The notes beneath the pieces were generated by a model. The model ran no database searches. It saw only the letters and a program-made list of their open reading frames with translations, and had not been told where the DNA came from. Below, piece after piece: positions 31,316 to 39,700 of a DNA stretch of 51,137 nucleotides (positions are counted from its first letter, which is position 1; every line of letters starts with the position of its first letter). The stretch covers positions 1-51,137 of the IMG/VR virus record IMGVR_UViG_3300037294_000204; one strand, given 5' to 3'. The position numbers and the translations under genes are program-made. The DNA comes from a virus.

Positions 31316-32149
31316 ATGTCTAAAATAAATGAGCTAGCAAAATTATTAACAGAGGTCTTATCAGAAGGTAAGGATATTGATTCTTCAGAATTTCCATTTA
31401 TTAATATAACTGGTGATATAAACGGTAAAGGGATATTATGGACTGGGCAAGGATATAATAAACAATTTATATTTTCTTCTAATCCTGATAGATTTTTTCT
31501 ATCTGAAACATTAGATCTTGCTCGAGGTAAATCTATTTCAATTAACAATATTGATGTTTTATCAGAAAAAGAACTAGGACCAACAGTTACTAAAAGCAAT
31601 TTACGTGAAGTCGGACATTTAAAAGGACTTATTGTAGATGGTGGATTTAGAGTAAATCAATATTTGGTGTATGATGCCAACACTGATAGACTTGGACTAG
31701 GTACTGAAGAACCCAAAGCAGCATTAGATATTGTTGATCAGAATATAGAAATAGTAATCGGAGCATCAGATCCTAACGTAGGATTCATTGGTACTTTCAA
31801 TTCTACTGATTTAGAATTAGGAACTGATAACACTGCTAGAATTACCATACAAGCAGGTGGCAATATTGTACTAGGTAATCCTTCTCAAGGTGACTCTAAA
31901 GTTACAGTGTTAGGAAAATTAGGTGTAAATGTTTCATCTATTGATCCTAGAAGCTCATTACATGTTAATGGTGCTCTAAAATTTAACGACAAGCTACACC
32001 TAAGTGGAAACAGTGAACCTACTTCAGGTGCGTTCAATGAAGGTGATATAGTATGGAATACTGATCCTCGTCCTGGAAAATTTGTAGGGTGGGTATGTAC
32101 AAGAGCTGGTAATCCCGGAGTGTGGAACGGCTTTGGTCGAATCGAATAA
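31316..32149 (+). CDS. Tail-fibre-like structural protein, copy 2
   Basis: A 277-residue protein, begun at ATG 31316, one base after the previous stop region; a more distal in-frame start would run 76 bp into copy 1. It aligns with copy 1 along its whole length (GKGILWTGQGYNKQFIFSSN, ELGPTVTKSNLREVGHLKGL, LGLGTEEPKAALDIVDQN, FVGWVCTRAGNPGVWNGFG) but lacks the first ~85 residues of copy 1, which contain its own shaft segment. The pair is a recent tandem duplication, now diverged mostly in surface residues and synonymous sites. Possibly alternative or heteromeric fibre subunits. Confidence 0.75.
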   Translation: MSKINELAKLLTEVLSEGKDIDSSEFPFINITGDINGKGILWTGQGYNKQFIFSSNPDRFFLSETLDLARGKSISINNIDVLSEKELGPTVTKSNLREVGHLKGLIVDGGFRVNQYLVYDANTDRLGLGTEEPKAALDIVDQNIEIVIGASDPNVGFIGTFNSTDLELGTDNTARITIQAGGNIVLGNPSQGDSKVTVLGKLGVNVSSIDPRSSLHVNGALKFNDKLHLSGNSEPTSGAFNEGDIVWNTDPRPGKFVGWVCTRAGNPGVWNGFGRIE

Positions 32150-32744
32150 TCTAAAAGCCGTTGTTATTGGCAACGGTGAAAGTCGCCGGCTCGTTGAACT
32201 AGAAACTTATAGACCGGATCATACATTGATAGGGTGCAATGCCCTTCATAGAGATGTTACAGTAGATCATCTTGTATGCTGTGATCGACGAATGGCTGCA
32301 GAAGCTACTGATAATCAAGAAACTAAAAATACACTGATCTATGTCCGCCCAGATTGGTTCCATTTTTTTAGAAAAATACAAAAAAATAAAAACATTAGAC
32401 TAGTTCCTGTTTTACCTTACACGGGTGATACAAAGAAAGATAATCCTGATCATTGGGGCAGTGGCGGGTTTGCTATTCTGTTAGCAGCAAGTTTAAAATT
32501 TGACAGTGTTGAATTAATTGGGTTTGATTTATATCCAATAGACAAAGCAGTCAATAACATCTACAAAGATACAATTAATTATTCCAAAGCCAACACTCAG
32601 CCTGTTGATTATTCTTATTGGGTATATCAAATATCTCAAATCTTTATGTATTATCCTAATACACAGTTCATTATAAGAAATCATGCATTATGGCCTATGC
32701 CAAGCGAATGGCAGAAAAATAACGTCGAGTTTGTTGCATTATAA
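32133..32744 (+). CDS. DUF115/MAF-like protein, possible sugar-transfer enzyme
   Basis: A 203-residue alpha/beta protein with a TTG start overlapping the fibre gene by 17 bp. KAVVIGNGESRRLVELETYR, HTLIGCNALHRDVTVDHLVC, CDRRMAAEA and WGSGGFAILLAASLKFDSVE then IGFDLYP follow the order strand, NG-S-, strand ending in G-NA, D---CCD, and GS-G as in DUF115/MAF-like and sialyltransferase-like phage proteins that handle nucleotide sugars. Function is not proven. It precedes QueD and the GT-like gene at 33538, and might join in glycosylating virion proteins. Confidence 0.5.
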   Translation: MVESNNLKAVVIGNGESRRLVELETYRPDHTLIGCNALHRDVTVDHLVCCDRRMAAEATDNQETKNTLIYVRPDWFHFFRKIQKNKNIRLVPVLPYTGDTKKDNPDHWGSGGFAILLAASLKFDSVELIGFDLYPIDKAVNNIYKDTINYSKANTQPVDYSYWVYQISQIFMYYPNTQFIIRNHALWPMPSEWQKNNVEFVAL

Positions 32745-32747
32745 ATA
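32740..32747 (+). promoter_or_regulatory. Late promoter TATAAATA
   Basis: Exact late consensus straddling the previous stop codon, 87 nt before the QueD-like ATG. A second element, TTTAAATA, is at 32794-32801. Confidence 0.65.
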
Positions 32748-32752
32748 GTTTT

Positions 32753-32794
32753 CTAGTATACTAGTTACTAGTGGACTAAGACGCTCATCCCACT
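32753..32794 (+). other. Structured leader before the QueD-like gene
   Basis: Contains a 12-bp palindrome CTAGTATACTAG (32753-32764), a second ACTAGT (32767-32772) and a 5-bp stem AGTGG/CCACT (32770-32774 with 32790-32794). Could be an operator, an RNA hairpin or chance. I do not see a recognisable preQ1 riboswitch. Confidence 0.4.
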
Positions 32795-32834
32795 TTAAAT
32801 ACTCTGCGTGTCATTGTTAACAAGGAAAACAACA

Positions 32835-33383
32835 ATGGCAAAATATCTTTCAACAAAAACATACGGCACAGACAGAGGGCTGTCATGTTGTTTTAGACAA
32901 TGGCGTGCCAATCATAGTCATTGCAGTCTATTGCATGGATACAGTCTTGGCATTAGACTGGTATTTGAATCAACTGAACTAGACGAAAAGAACTGGGGAA
33001 TGGATTTTGGCAGCATGAAGCCATTCAAAGCCTGGGCTGATTGGATGTTTGATCATACAACAGTTATTGCTCAGGATGATCCTAATCTAGATTTCTTTAA
33101 GAAGATGGCGGCTATTGATAGTCCAACTTTCAAAGTGCCCGAGGCCAAGCCCGGCGAAATGGTGTTGAATAGAGATAACTTTACGCCATTCCAACGAGGC
33201 GGCTTGTGCGACCTACGCATTGTAGAGGGCGTGGGCTGTGAAATGTTTGCCAAGATGTGCTTTGACAAAATGGCAGATATTTTGAAAAATGGAACTCACC
33301 GCTATCCAATCAATCCTACAGTACGCATTAAAAGCGTGGAAGTATTTGAACATGCCGGAAACTCCGCAACCTACGAAGGCTAA
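32835..33383 (+). CDS. QueD/PTPS-family protein (6-carboxytetrahydropterin synthase-like)
   Basis: A 182-residue member of the 6-pyruvoyl-tetrahydropterin synthase/QueD family. ATG 32835 with AAGGA 8 nt upstream is chosen over an in-frame TTG 27 bp earlier. HSHCSLLHGYSLGIRLVFES gives catalytic C30 and H34, and MDFGSMKP the conserved strand after it. EMFAKMCFDKMADILKN and VEVFEHAGNSATYEG are the C-terminal helix and closing E-----TA-Y motif. The zinc motif is HGY rather than HGH (Y36), so one zinc ligand appears replaced, a form also common in marine phage copies. QueD feeds the 7-deazaguanine route, in which QueC acts later; a QueC-like gene is at 20816. No clear QueE or FolE is in the window. 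Confidence 0.85.
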   Translation: MAKYLSTKTYGTDRGLSCCFRQWRANHSHCSLLHGYSLGIRLVFESTELDEKNWGMDFGSMKPFKAWADWMFDHTTVIAQDDPNLDFFKKMAAIDSPTFKVPEAKPGEMVLNRDNFTPFQRGGLCDLRIVEGVGCEMFAKMCFDKMADILKNGTHRYPINPTVRIKSVEVFEHAGNSATYEG

Positions 33384-33534
33384 ACTTTGGCGGATTTGGT
33401 CAAAAGCACTAGGTGAGAAAGCAGGGGCTACCAATCAGGAAGCTGATAGGGTAGCACTTGTTCGTACTGCAATTGTATTGTGTTATATCGTCACTAACAT
33501 GTTTATTATTGCAGGAGTAATTAGACATTGGTAG
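33352..33534 (+). CDS. Small single-pass membrane protein
   Basis: A 60-residue protein begun at the ATG 33352, overlapping the QueD-like gene by 32 bp. A hydrophilic head (MPETPQPTKAKLWRIWSKAL) and a charged linker precede one transmembrane helix, TAIVLCYIVTNMFIIAGVIR. Cysteine in the helix. No lysis-type motif can be claimed, though size and topology would suit a holin-like or membrane-anchor role. Three bases separate it from the glycosyltransferase gene, with which it may be co-translated. Confidence 0.55.
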   Translation: MPETPQPTKAKLWRIWSKALGEKAGATNQEADRVALVRTAIVLCYIVTNMFIIAGVIRHW

Positions 33535-33537
33535 AAA

Positions 33538-34341
33538 ATGGAATTGTTAACCGAAACTAAAGCAGAACGTAAAGCTCGTAAAGCTGCTGCGCAAGCAGAA
33601 AAAGAACATACGTCATCAGCAGCTATCCCACAAACTGATCGAGATCAAATAACAGTGCTGTGTGTTAGGTTAGGCAATAAGTATGGGCGAGAATATGTAG
33701 AAAGATTGCGCAATATGGTCAGCAGGCATATTACAATACCTTACGAGTTTGCCTGTTTAACGGACGATCAACATCCGATCGAAGGCGTTCGCAGTATTGT
33801 GATATCTGATCAAGGCTATGCAAAAAAATGGTGGCATAAGGTGCATATGTTTAATCCTTTGATGCCGTTAAAAGGACGTATACTATATCTTGATCTTGAT
33901 GTTGTTATTAGTGATAATATTGATAAGTTGGCATTATTTGATACAAACTCATTTGTAGGTATATTAGACTTTAATAGAAAGTTTCATGCTAGTTGGAAAT
34001 ATCTCAACAGCAGTGTTATGGCGTGGAATCACGGAACACAAACACACATTTACTCCCAATTTAAATCTAATCCAAACGAAGCTATGCGGCTGCAAGGTGA
34101 CCAAGATTGGATTTGGAAGGTGGCAAAGGATCAGATCAAATGGTGGCCGAGAGAATGGATACAGAGTTATAAATGGGAAATTCGCAGTCGCGATGAGTTA
34201 GATCTAAGGAACAGTAAGCGGCAATTCAAAACTGTTCGAGACGATGTTATAATTCCAAAAAACTGTGCTATTGCTGTATTTCACGGCGATCCAAATCCTC
34301 TAGACGTACAAGACAAATACGTCATTGACAACTGGCGATAA
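33538..34341 (+). CDS. Glycosyltransferase-like protein (GT-A, GT8-like)
   Basis: A 267-residue protein. A basic leader (KAERKARKAAAQAEKEHTSS) is followed by the GT-A plan: QITVLCVRLGNKYGREYVER as the nucleotide strand, YEFACLTDDQ, WWHKVHMFNPLMP, and ILYLDLDVVISDN with the metal-binding D119-L-D121. Then SSVMAWNHGTQTHIYSQF, LQGDQDWIWKVA and AIAVFHGDPNPLDVQ, the H-G metal ligand near the end typical of GT8-like enzymes. The fold transfers a sugar from a nucleotide donor. The target may be virion proteins, modified DNA or host surface glycans. Its 3' end carries the -35 box of the next promoter. Confidence 0.75.
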   Translation: MELLTETKAERKARKAAAQAEKEHTSSAAIPQTDRDQITVLCVRLGNKYGREYVERLRNMVSRHITIPYEFACLTDDQHPIEGVRSIVISDQGYAKKWWHKVHMFNPLMPLKGRILYLDLDVVISDNIDKLALFDTNSFVGILDFNRKFHASWKYLNSSVMAWNHGTQTHIYSQFKSNPNEAMRLQGDQDWIWKVAKDQIKWWPREWIQSYKWEIRSRDELDLRNSKRQFKTVRDDVIIPKNCAIAVFHGDPNPLDVQDKYVIDNWR

Positions 34342-34353
34342 AGGTGTTATAAT
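34325..34353 (+). promoter_or_regulatory. Consensus early sigma70 promoter
   Basis: Perfect TTGACA (34325-34330), 17-bp spacer ending TGT, perfect TATAAT (34348-34353). The ATG at 34360 is only 6 nt from the -10 box, so this transcript would be leaderless as well. Confidence 0.85.
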
Positions 34354-34359
34354 AGTAGC

Positions 34360-34668
34360 ATGACAAATACTACTACACCTGAAGAACTACACAAGTTGCT
34401 ACTTGAAAATGAGTGCATTGTGACATTTAGTAAAATCAACGGCGATGTTCGAGAGATGCCGTGTACTCTGCGAGAAGATATTGTACCACCTGCGCTGGTA
34501 CACGAGACTAATACAGATAATCCAATTGACTTTCCAAAAGTTAAAAAGCCTAATCCGGCTGTTATGAATGTTTGGTGCACAGACAAGAAAGAATGGCGCA
34601 GTTTCCGTATTGCTAACTTTGTATCAGTGAAAGTAAAAAATGAAACTAACGCCGTACAGCCGGAATAA
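34360..34668 (+). CDS. DUF2693 (WYL_2) Sm-like domain protein
   Basis: A 102-residue small phage protein. IVTFSKINGDVREMPCTLRE and AVMNVWCTDKKEWRSFRIAN match the DUF2693 plan (VTF-K-NG--R-m-cTL then ---V-D---k-WRSFr---), a beta-barrel of the Sm/SH3-like type seen in many phages. Members are assumed to bind nucleic acid or act as small regulators; no role is proven. Its promoter leaves no leader, as noted. It overlaps the next gene by 29 bp. Confidence 0.8.
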   Translation: MTNTTTPEELHKLLLENECIVTFSKINGDVREMPCTLREDIVPPALVHETNTDNPIDFPKVKKPNPAVMNVWCTDKKEWRSFRIANFVSVKVKNETNAVQPE

Positions 34669-35035
34669 AATTTTAGAAAGCATGTCTCGTTGGGATATGC
34701 CTAAGGAGTTTGCCGATCCTATGTACAACTATATTGTACACGGATTTAATCCTGGCAGTTGTTTTACAGCAGTTCTAGCCAACGACTTTCGCCGTGCTAT
34801 TGGTTCTAGTCATCCTAACAATACTGTAGAAGCATTTAAAGCATTAGCCGATTGGATCGAAGAATGTATGCCTCCTGAAACAAAAGGTAGCTACAACAAT
34901 GTTGAAGTTTGGTGCAATTTGCCCGAACAGACTCGTAGATCGATATTAGCAGATTACGAAATTATCCTTACCGAAGCAGAAGAGATTTGGATGGCTTTGC
35001 AAGGTAAGCCCACAAATGAACCACAGTTGTATTAA
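34640..35035 (+). CDS. Conserved phage protein of unknown function
   Basis: A 131-residue helical protein. MKLTPYSRNKILESMSRWDM, FADPMYNYIVHGFNPGSCFT, AVLANDFRRAIGSSHPNNTV and AFKALADWIEECMPPETKGS are consistent with a widespread T4-like phage small protein whose function I do not know. The HGFNPGSCF turn is distinctive. It is coupled to UvdE by TAATG overlap. Its ATG sits inside the DUF2693 gene, 29 bp before that gene's stop. Confidence 0.65.
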   Translation: MKLTPYSRNKILESMSRWDMPKEFADPMYNYIVHGFNPGSCFTAVLANDFRRAIGSSHPNNTVEAFKALADWIEECMPPETKGSYNNVEVWCNLPEQTRRSILADYEIILTEAEEIWMALQGKPTNEPQLY

Positions 35036-36072
35036 TGAAAGAATCTATGATTAAACGCCTCGGCTTTGCCTGTAAATGGCTCAATGACCCCAATGAATGT
35101 GGGGGCATGAAAGTGAATGCTGTAGATCGCGAACTCAACGGTCGTAGCACCACCATGCGCTGGTTGCGTGAACATCCACTAGAAGCCGAACAGCGACAAT
35201 GGGACATTATGAATCACAACACTGCCGCTGCTATAAAAATGATTGAACGTGTGGCCACACTGCCGCCCGAACGTAGAATGGTGCGATTGGGTTCAGAAAT
35301 GTTGCAGGGCTACACTGAAAAAGACTGGAAAGACTGGTGGCAACAGCCCGATATTCAGAGGCATCTTGAAAAGATCTTTGCGCCCGTAGGTGAAACAGCA
35401 CGACGCCTAGACGTGCGTATTAGCTTCCATCCCGGACAGTTCTGTGTGCTGGCCAGTGAGAATCCCGGCATTGTGGAACGAAGCATGGAAGAGTTTGAGT
35501 ATCATGCTGACATGGCCAGGTTCATGGGTTATGGTAAGACATTTCACGACATGAAGCTGAACATACACATTTCAGGCAAGCGTGGACCCGAAGGCTTTAG
35601 AGAAACATTTGGCAAGCTCAGCCCCGAAGCTCGCAACTGCATCACTGTAGAGAATGAAGAAAACTCATGGGGCTTGGATGCTTGCTTGACATTGGCTGAC
35701 ATTGTGCCCACGGTGCTGGACATACATCACTACTGGATTCGCGAAGGTACCTACATTCAGCCCACAGATGACCGCATCAAGCGTGTGGTAGATTCGTGGC
35801 AAGGCGTGCGACCTACCATGCACTACTCCATGAGCAGAGAAGACTATTTGGTAGATCATGTGACTAATGTCATGCCCGATTATGCACAACTGCTGGCAAC
35901 TGGACACAAGAAACAAAAGTTACGAGCACATTCGGACTTCATGTGGAACACTACCAACAATGAGTGGGCTGTACAGTTCCTAGAATACTTTGACATCATG
36001 GTCGAGGCCAAAGGTAAGAATCTTGCTAGTGAGCAGGTCTACAACTGTGCTGTTAGATTAGGACTGTTATAA
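35035..36072 (+). CDS. UV-damage endonuclease UvdE/UvsE-like
   Basis: A 345-residue TIM-barrel endonuclease that would nick DNA 5' of pyrimidine dimers and other lesions, starting repair without UvrABC. Family segments: MIKRLGFACKW (start strand), ERRMVRLGSEMLQGYTEKDW, VRISFHPGQFCVLASENPGI with the metal-binding H, MKLNIHISGKRG, CITVENEENSWGLDACLTLA with the conserved ENDE-type acidic cluster, TVLDIHHYWIREG, MHYSMSREDYLVDH and LRAHSDFMWNTTNNEW. All expected metal-binding His/Glu/Asp residues appear present. Its DNA is visibly richer in G+C than the flanking genes, which may reflect recent transfer. It suits a phage living in sunlit water. Confidence 0.9.
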   Translation: MKESMIKRLGFACKWLNDPNECGGMKVNAVDRELNGRSTTMRWLREHPLEAEQRQWDIMNHNTAAAIKMIERVATLPPERRMVRLGSEMLQGYTEKDWKDWWQQPDIQRHLEKIFAPVGETARRLDVRISFHPGQFCVLASENPGIVERSMEEFEYHADMARFMGYGKTFHDMKLNIHISGKRGPEGFRETFGKLSPEARNCITVENEENSWGLDACLTLADIVPTVLDIHHYWIREGTYIQPTDDRIKRVVDSWQGVRPTMHYSMSREDYLVDHVTNVMPDYAQLLATGHKKQKLRAHSDFMWNTTNNEWAVQFLEYFDIMVEAKGKNLASEQVYNCAVRLGLL

Positions 36073-36081
36073 TTGTTAAAA

Positions 36082-36105
36082 AAAATCCCCAATCAAGGAG
36101 ATTTT
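36082..36105. terminator. Bidirectional hairpin terminator
   Basis: AAAATCCCC and GGAGATTTT form a 9-position stem with one C-A mismatch and loop AATCAA, with A-rich and T-rich flanks. It sits between convergent genes ending at 36072 (plus) and 36122 (minus). Confidence 0.7.
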
Positions 36106-36121
36106 CTAAAACTAATCAGTA

Positions 36122-36355
36122 TTAGCCTGCTGGTTTTGCTCTGGGCTTCGGCTTGGGTTTATTCGAGCCTGGTTTTAGTGCAGCCGGTTTACGTTTTTGA
36201 TAATACTTCTTTTTTGGTGCAGGCTGAGCAATACTTTTAACCACTGCTTCGCTGGCTTTTTCAGCTACCGGAGTAACTGCTTCTACTTTATAAGGCACTT
36301 CTGCTACTGTTTCTGCAGGTGTACTACCAAAGAGTTTTTTAATGAATCCGAACAT
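36122..36355 (-). CDS. Small Lys/Pro/Ala-rich protein
   Basis: A 77-residue protein begun at the ATG at 36355, which has GGAG 8 nt upstream. It has an amphipathic N-terminus (MFGFIKKLFGSTPAETVAEV), an alanine/valine middle, and a very basic tail of K, P, R and Y (KKKYYQKRKPAALKPG, then KPKPKPRAK). The tail recalls nucleic-acid-binding or membrane-targeted basic proteins; the N-terminal 8-10 residues could associate with membrane. No family recognised. A late promoter variant lies 23 nt before its start. Confidence 0.65.
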   Translation of the reverse strand: MFGFIKKLFGSTPAETVAEVPYKVEAVTPVAEKASEAVVKSIAQPAPKKKYYQKRKPAALKPGSNKPKPKPRAKPAG

Positions 36356-36378
36356 GTTGTGTTCTCCTTTTAGAAAAA

Positions 36379-36385
36379 TATTTAG
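36379..36385 (-). promoter_or_regulatory. Late promoter variant CTAAATA (minus)
   Basis: CTAAATA on the minus strand, 23 nt before the ATG at 36355, leaving room for the GGAG site: a conventional leader, unlike the island operons. It lies inside the last residues' region of the neighbouring 95-residue gene's 3' end. Confidence 0.5.
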
Positions 36386-36669
36386 TATTTTCCCACCGGC
36401 AATGTGGTAGATGCTGGAAAGTCCCATATCTTTTTTTGTTCCACTCCTTTGCGTTGAGCAAAACGTTTAGCATCGCAGCCACTACAACAATGAAAATAGT
36501 TGTTGCTTAATCTCTTACGATTAACATGTTTTAGATCTCTCATAAATTCTGTATCACAGTTATCACATCTAAAGACCGCTAAGGTCTTTTTTCTTGTGTA
36601 TGTGTGTTCGACTCCTGCTTTACTGAGTCGAACATATTGATTTTCTTGTGTTTCTATTTTGATGAACAT
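36382..36669 (-). CDS. Small zinc-ribbon-like phage protein
   Basis: A 95-residue protein with two cysteine pairs: FRCDNCDTEFMRDL and NYFHCCSGCDAKRF, the C-x2-C ... C-x2-C spacing of a zinc ribbon. Between them is the basic KHVNRKRLSN. The N-terminus is a short beta hairpin (MFIKIETQENQYVRLSKAGV). This is the pattern of zinc-finger modules in phage homing endonucleases and small regulators, but there is no nuclease domain. Its ATG is 4 nt from TGTAAATA on the minus strand. Confidence 0.65.
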   Translation of the reverse strand: MFIKIETQENQYVRLSKAGVEHTYTRKKTLAVFRCDNCDTEFMRDLKHVNRKRLSNNYFHCCSGCDAKRFAQRKGVEQKKIWDFPASTTLPVGKY

Positions 36670-36673
36670 AGTG

Positions 36674-36681
36674 TATTTACA
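36674..36681 (-). promoter_or_regulatory. Late promoter variant TGTAAATA (minus)
   Basis: TGTAAATA, then CACT, then the ATG at 36669: the same close spacing as in the 12.1-kb hub. One or two bases from consensus. Confidence 0.45.
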
Positions 36682-36702
36682 TTAGGCTTATAAAACTTTG
36701 GG

Positions 36703-36709
36703 CTAAATA
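36703..36709 (+). promoter_or_regulatory. Late promoter variant CTAAATA (plus)
   Basis: CTAAATA 30 nt before the ATG at 36740. The leader has an AGGA site (36730-36733), so initiation here is conventional. Divergent from the element at 36674-36681. It would drive the main structural block. Confidence 0.55.
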
Positions 36710-36739
36710 TTAGAATACGCTTTATTCTTAGGATGAAAA

Positions 36740-39700
36740 ATGGCAAGAAAACCAATTGATATCGGAGCCGTAGGTAATGACGGCACAGGCGACAGTATTC
36801 GCGATTCGTTTAGAAAAGTAAACGACAACTTCCAAGAACTATACAGTTCCTTAGGATTAGGTGAGACATTACAGTTTATAGGCCTCGATGATACCCCATC
36901 AACCTATAAAGGAGAAAACGATCCAACTACTGGATCAACTCCTATCGTAACTGTTAATAATACAGAATCAGGGGTAGCATTTAAAACACTAGCTCCCGGT
37001 AACGGTATTAGTATTGATTTTATTACTAATCCTAATGAAATTACTATTAATGCAGACTTTGCTGAAATATCAGCAGATACATCACCACAGCTCGGCGGTG
37101 ACCTGTCTATGCGTTCCGGTGGGTTGCAGTATAGGATTTATGATGCGGGTACTACAATATCACCGTTGTCACCAATTTACAAGCACGAGCTAGTTAACAA
37201 GTCCTATGCCGATAGTAAAATAGCTCGAGCTGGTGCAAATGCAATTGATCCGGAAACAGGACAAGTTAATGCTGCATTGGGCCGAATGAGCGGTCCGTTG
37301 ATTCTTTCTAGAGATCCCGAGCCGGATGATGATATAAATTTTGACGGATTGACTGCTGCAACAAAACGATATGTTGATAATTCTGCGTTTGGATCAAGTG
37401 TTAACTTATATGTAGCGTTATCAGGTACCGATGAACGAACAGGAGTTTCAAAAGCTCTTCAAGGGCGAGCATTGGCGTATGCTTATCGTACACTAGAAGC
37501 TGCACTAAAACGTGCTGAAGAATTGGTAAGAGAGGCTCCTATAACATTAGGACCTTACAAGAAAGTACTAACATACAACGACGGCGCAGCTGACTGTACA
37601 TTAGCAGCTATTGAATCGTCTCCTACCTCTGGTGACGGGTTTGCTGGATTTTTAAAGATAAGTGTCGACACTGTTGTTCTTAACGGTGTAGGTGCAAACT
37701 ACTACCCTGGAGATTTACTCAGCGTTACAGGTGGTGTATTGTCAACCGGCGGCGGCGCATGTATTATTCAGGTATTATCTACCTTAACTACTCCTGGATC
37801 TATTTTAACTTACAGAATCGTATCATCAGGTTCATATTTAACATTACCGGGATCGTCATCTGTTGCAACTGCAATCTCAGAATCTGCTGCTCCTGTTGGA
37901 GTAGGTGCAATCGGAGTTGGGGCAACATTTGACATTACATATAGAGTTAATTCAGTAGAAATAACTAACGGTGGCACCGGCTATTCATTGGCATCTGTTA
38001 GAATTGCAGGCGGAGGCGGCACTGGAGCATTTGGTACAGCTATTGTAGTTGGTGGAGTTATTACCAGCATTACTGTTAGTGACAGAGGTACAGGATTTAC
38101 ATCGCTGCCTACACTGAGTGTGGATCTTCCAAGATTTTTAATTTATACAAATAATTACAGAACTGATTTCACCGGCGATGTAACTACTAATACTGCAGAA
38201 GCAGTTAGAGGCAGAGACATTAGAGAAGGGCTGTATCTACAAGGTCAAGATTCCGGAGCACTTGCTGAAATTGTATCACATCAAGGTGAGTTAGACAGTG
38301 AAGGCAATGAAATATTCGATGTTGATATTAAGTTTGGATCATTTATTCCAGGCGAAACTATTGCCTACGGTGATATTGCTAAAAATATTCAAATCACCGT
38401 TTTAGTAGAAAGTGGCGAGTATTATGAAAACTATCCCCTAAAAGTTCCTGCTAACGTATCTATTGTTGGTGACGAATTCCGTCGTGTTATTTTTAGACCA
38501 CGTCAAGGTACTTCTAGCTCTCCCTATGCGTTTCAGCGATTCCGTAGAGATTTAGTCATCGACGGTCTTACAACTGCCATAGGTAATGAGTATGGGTATC
38601 ATTACTTGCAAGATTCTAGTCAGCCAGTATACCCTAAGATTGATAACAAAGGTGCATATACTTCTACTGCGGCCCTATTAGAATTAAACAGGGTGTTTTT
38701 TCAAGAAGAAATTATTGCTTGGGTCAATGAGCAAATCAGTTCTGAAACTAGTCCGTTTTCAGCGTCTTTTGCGTATAATGTTTCTTTATTCAAACGAGAT
38801 GTCGGATTGTTAGTTGATTCGTTTGTGTTTGACTTGAAGTACGGAAGTTACAATAGAACTATTTCTGCGGGTCTAAAGTATTATCAAAGTGACAGCGCAG
38901 GAATATCCATTACAACTCAGTTAGAAGAGTACCAAGCAGTATTAGAAAAATTAGAAAGTTTAATGCTGGCAGTAATTGCAAATACTGAAATCACTCCAGT
39001 ATTCCAAGATTTGTTTTTGCAAATTGTAGACCCTGCATATTCTGCTGAAGCAGGAAGTGACACTGTTATTTCTACCTTATTGGCAGTATTATTAGATGTG
39101 ATTGACGGATCAGGAAGTGTAAATTATCCTAAAGAAAATCAAGAGATGGATGTGTTCCTTGCCAACGATGCTGTGCGCTGGCAGGCCATTAGTGCTCAAG
39201 GCCACGGTGGCTTTATGAGCGTGTTAGACCCTGAAGGACAGATTCTTGCCAAGTCTCCGTATTTCCAAGAGTGTGCTAGCTTCTCTAGAAGCAAAGACCG
39301 TCAAGTGTTTGCAGGCGGTATGTTCGTTGATGGCTTTGCAGGTAACTTAGAATTTAAAATTTCCGAAGTTGTTACCCCGACTAGACTGGGAGTGTTCGGC
39401 CTTGATAGATTTCCGCAGCTACCTGCATCATTTATTGTAGCAGACTCAGTCTATCGTATAAATTATGTTAGAGATTTTGTCTACGACAAAGACGGATCGT
39501 CTGCAACGTTTGTATTAGACGAAACTACTCCTTGGCCATTTAGCGTATTTGAATATAATTCAGCTGCATGTTTCCGAGACGTTGGACTAATACTCGACGG
39601 TCTCGGTTATGACATTGCATTTGGTTCGAACTACTGGACTAGACTTAATGGTATTACTTATAGATTAGGACAGAGTGTTGTAGTTATTGAAGAGCAACGT

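Noticed and set aside
36382-36669. Homing endonuclease
   Set aside because: Only two Cys pairs and a basic linker are present; no HNH, GIY-YIG or LAGLIDADG motif.
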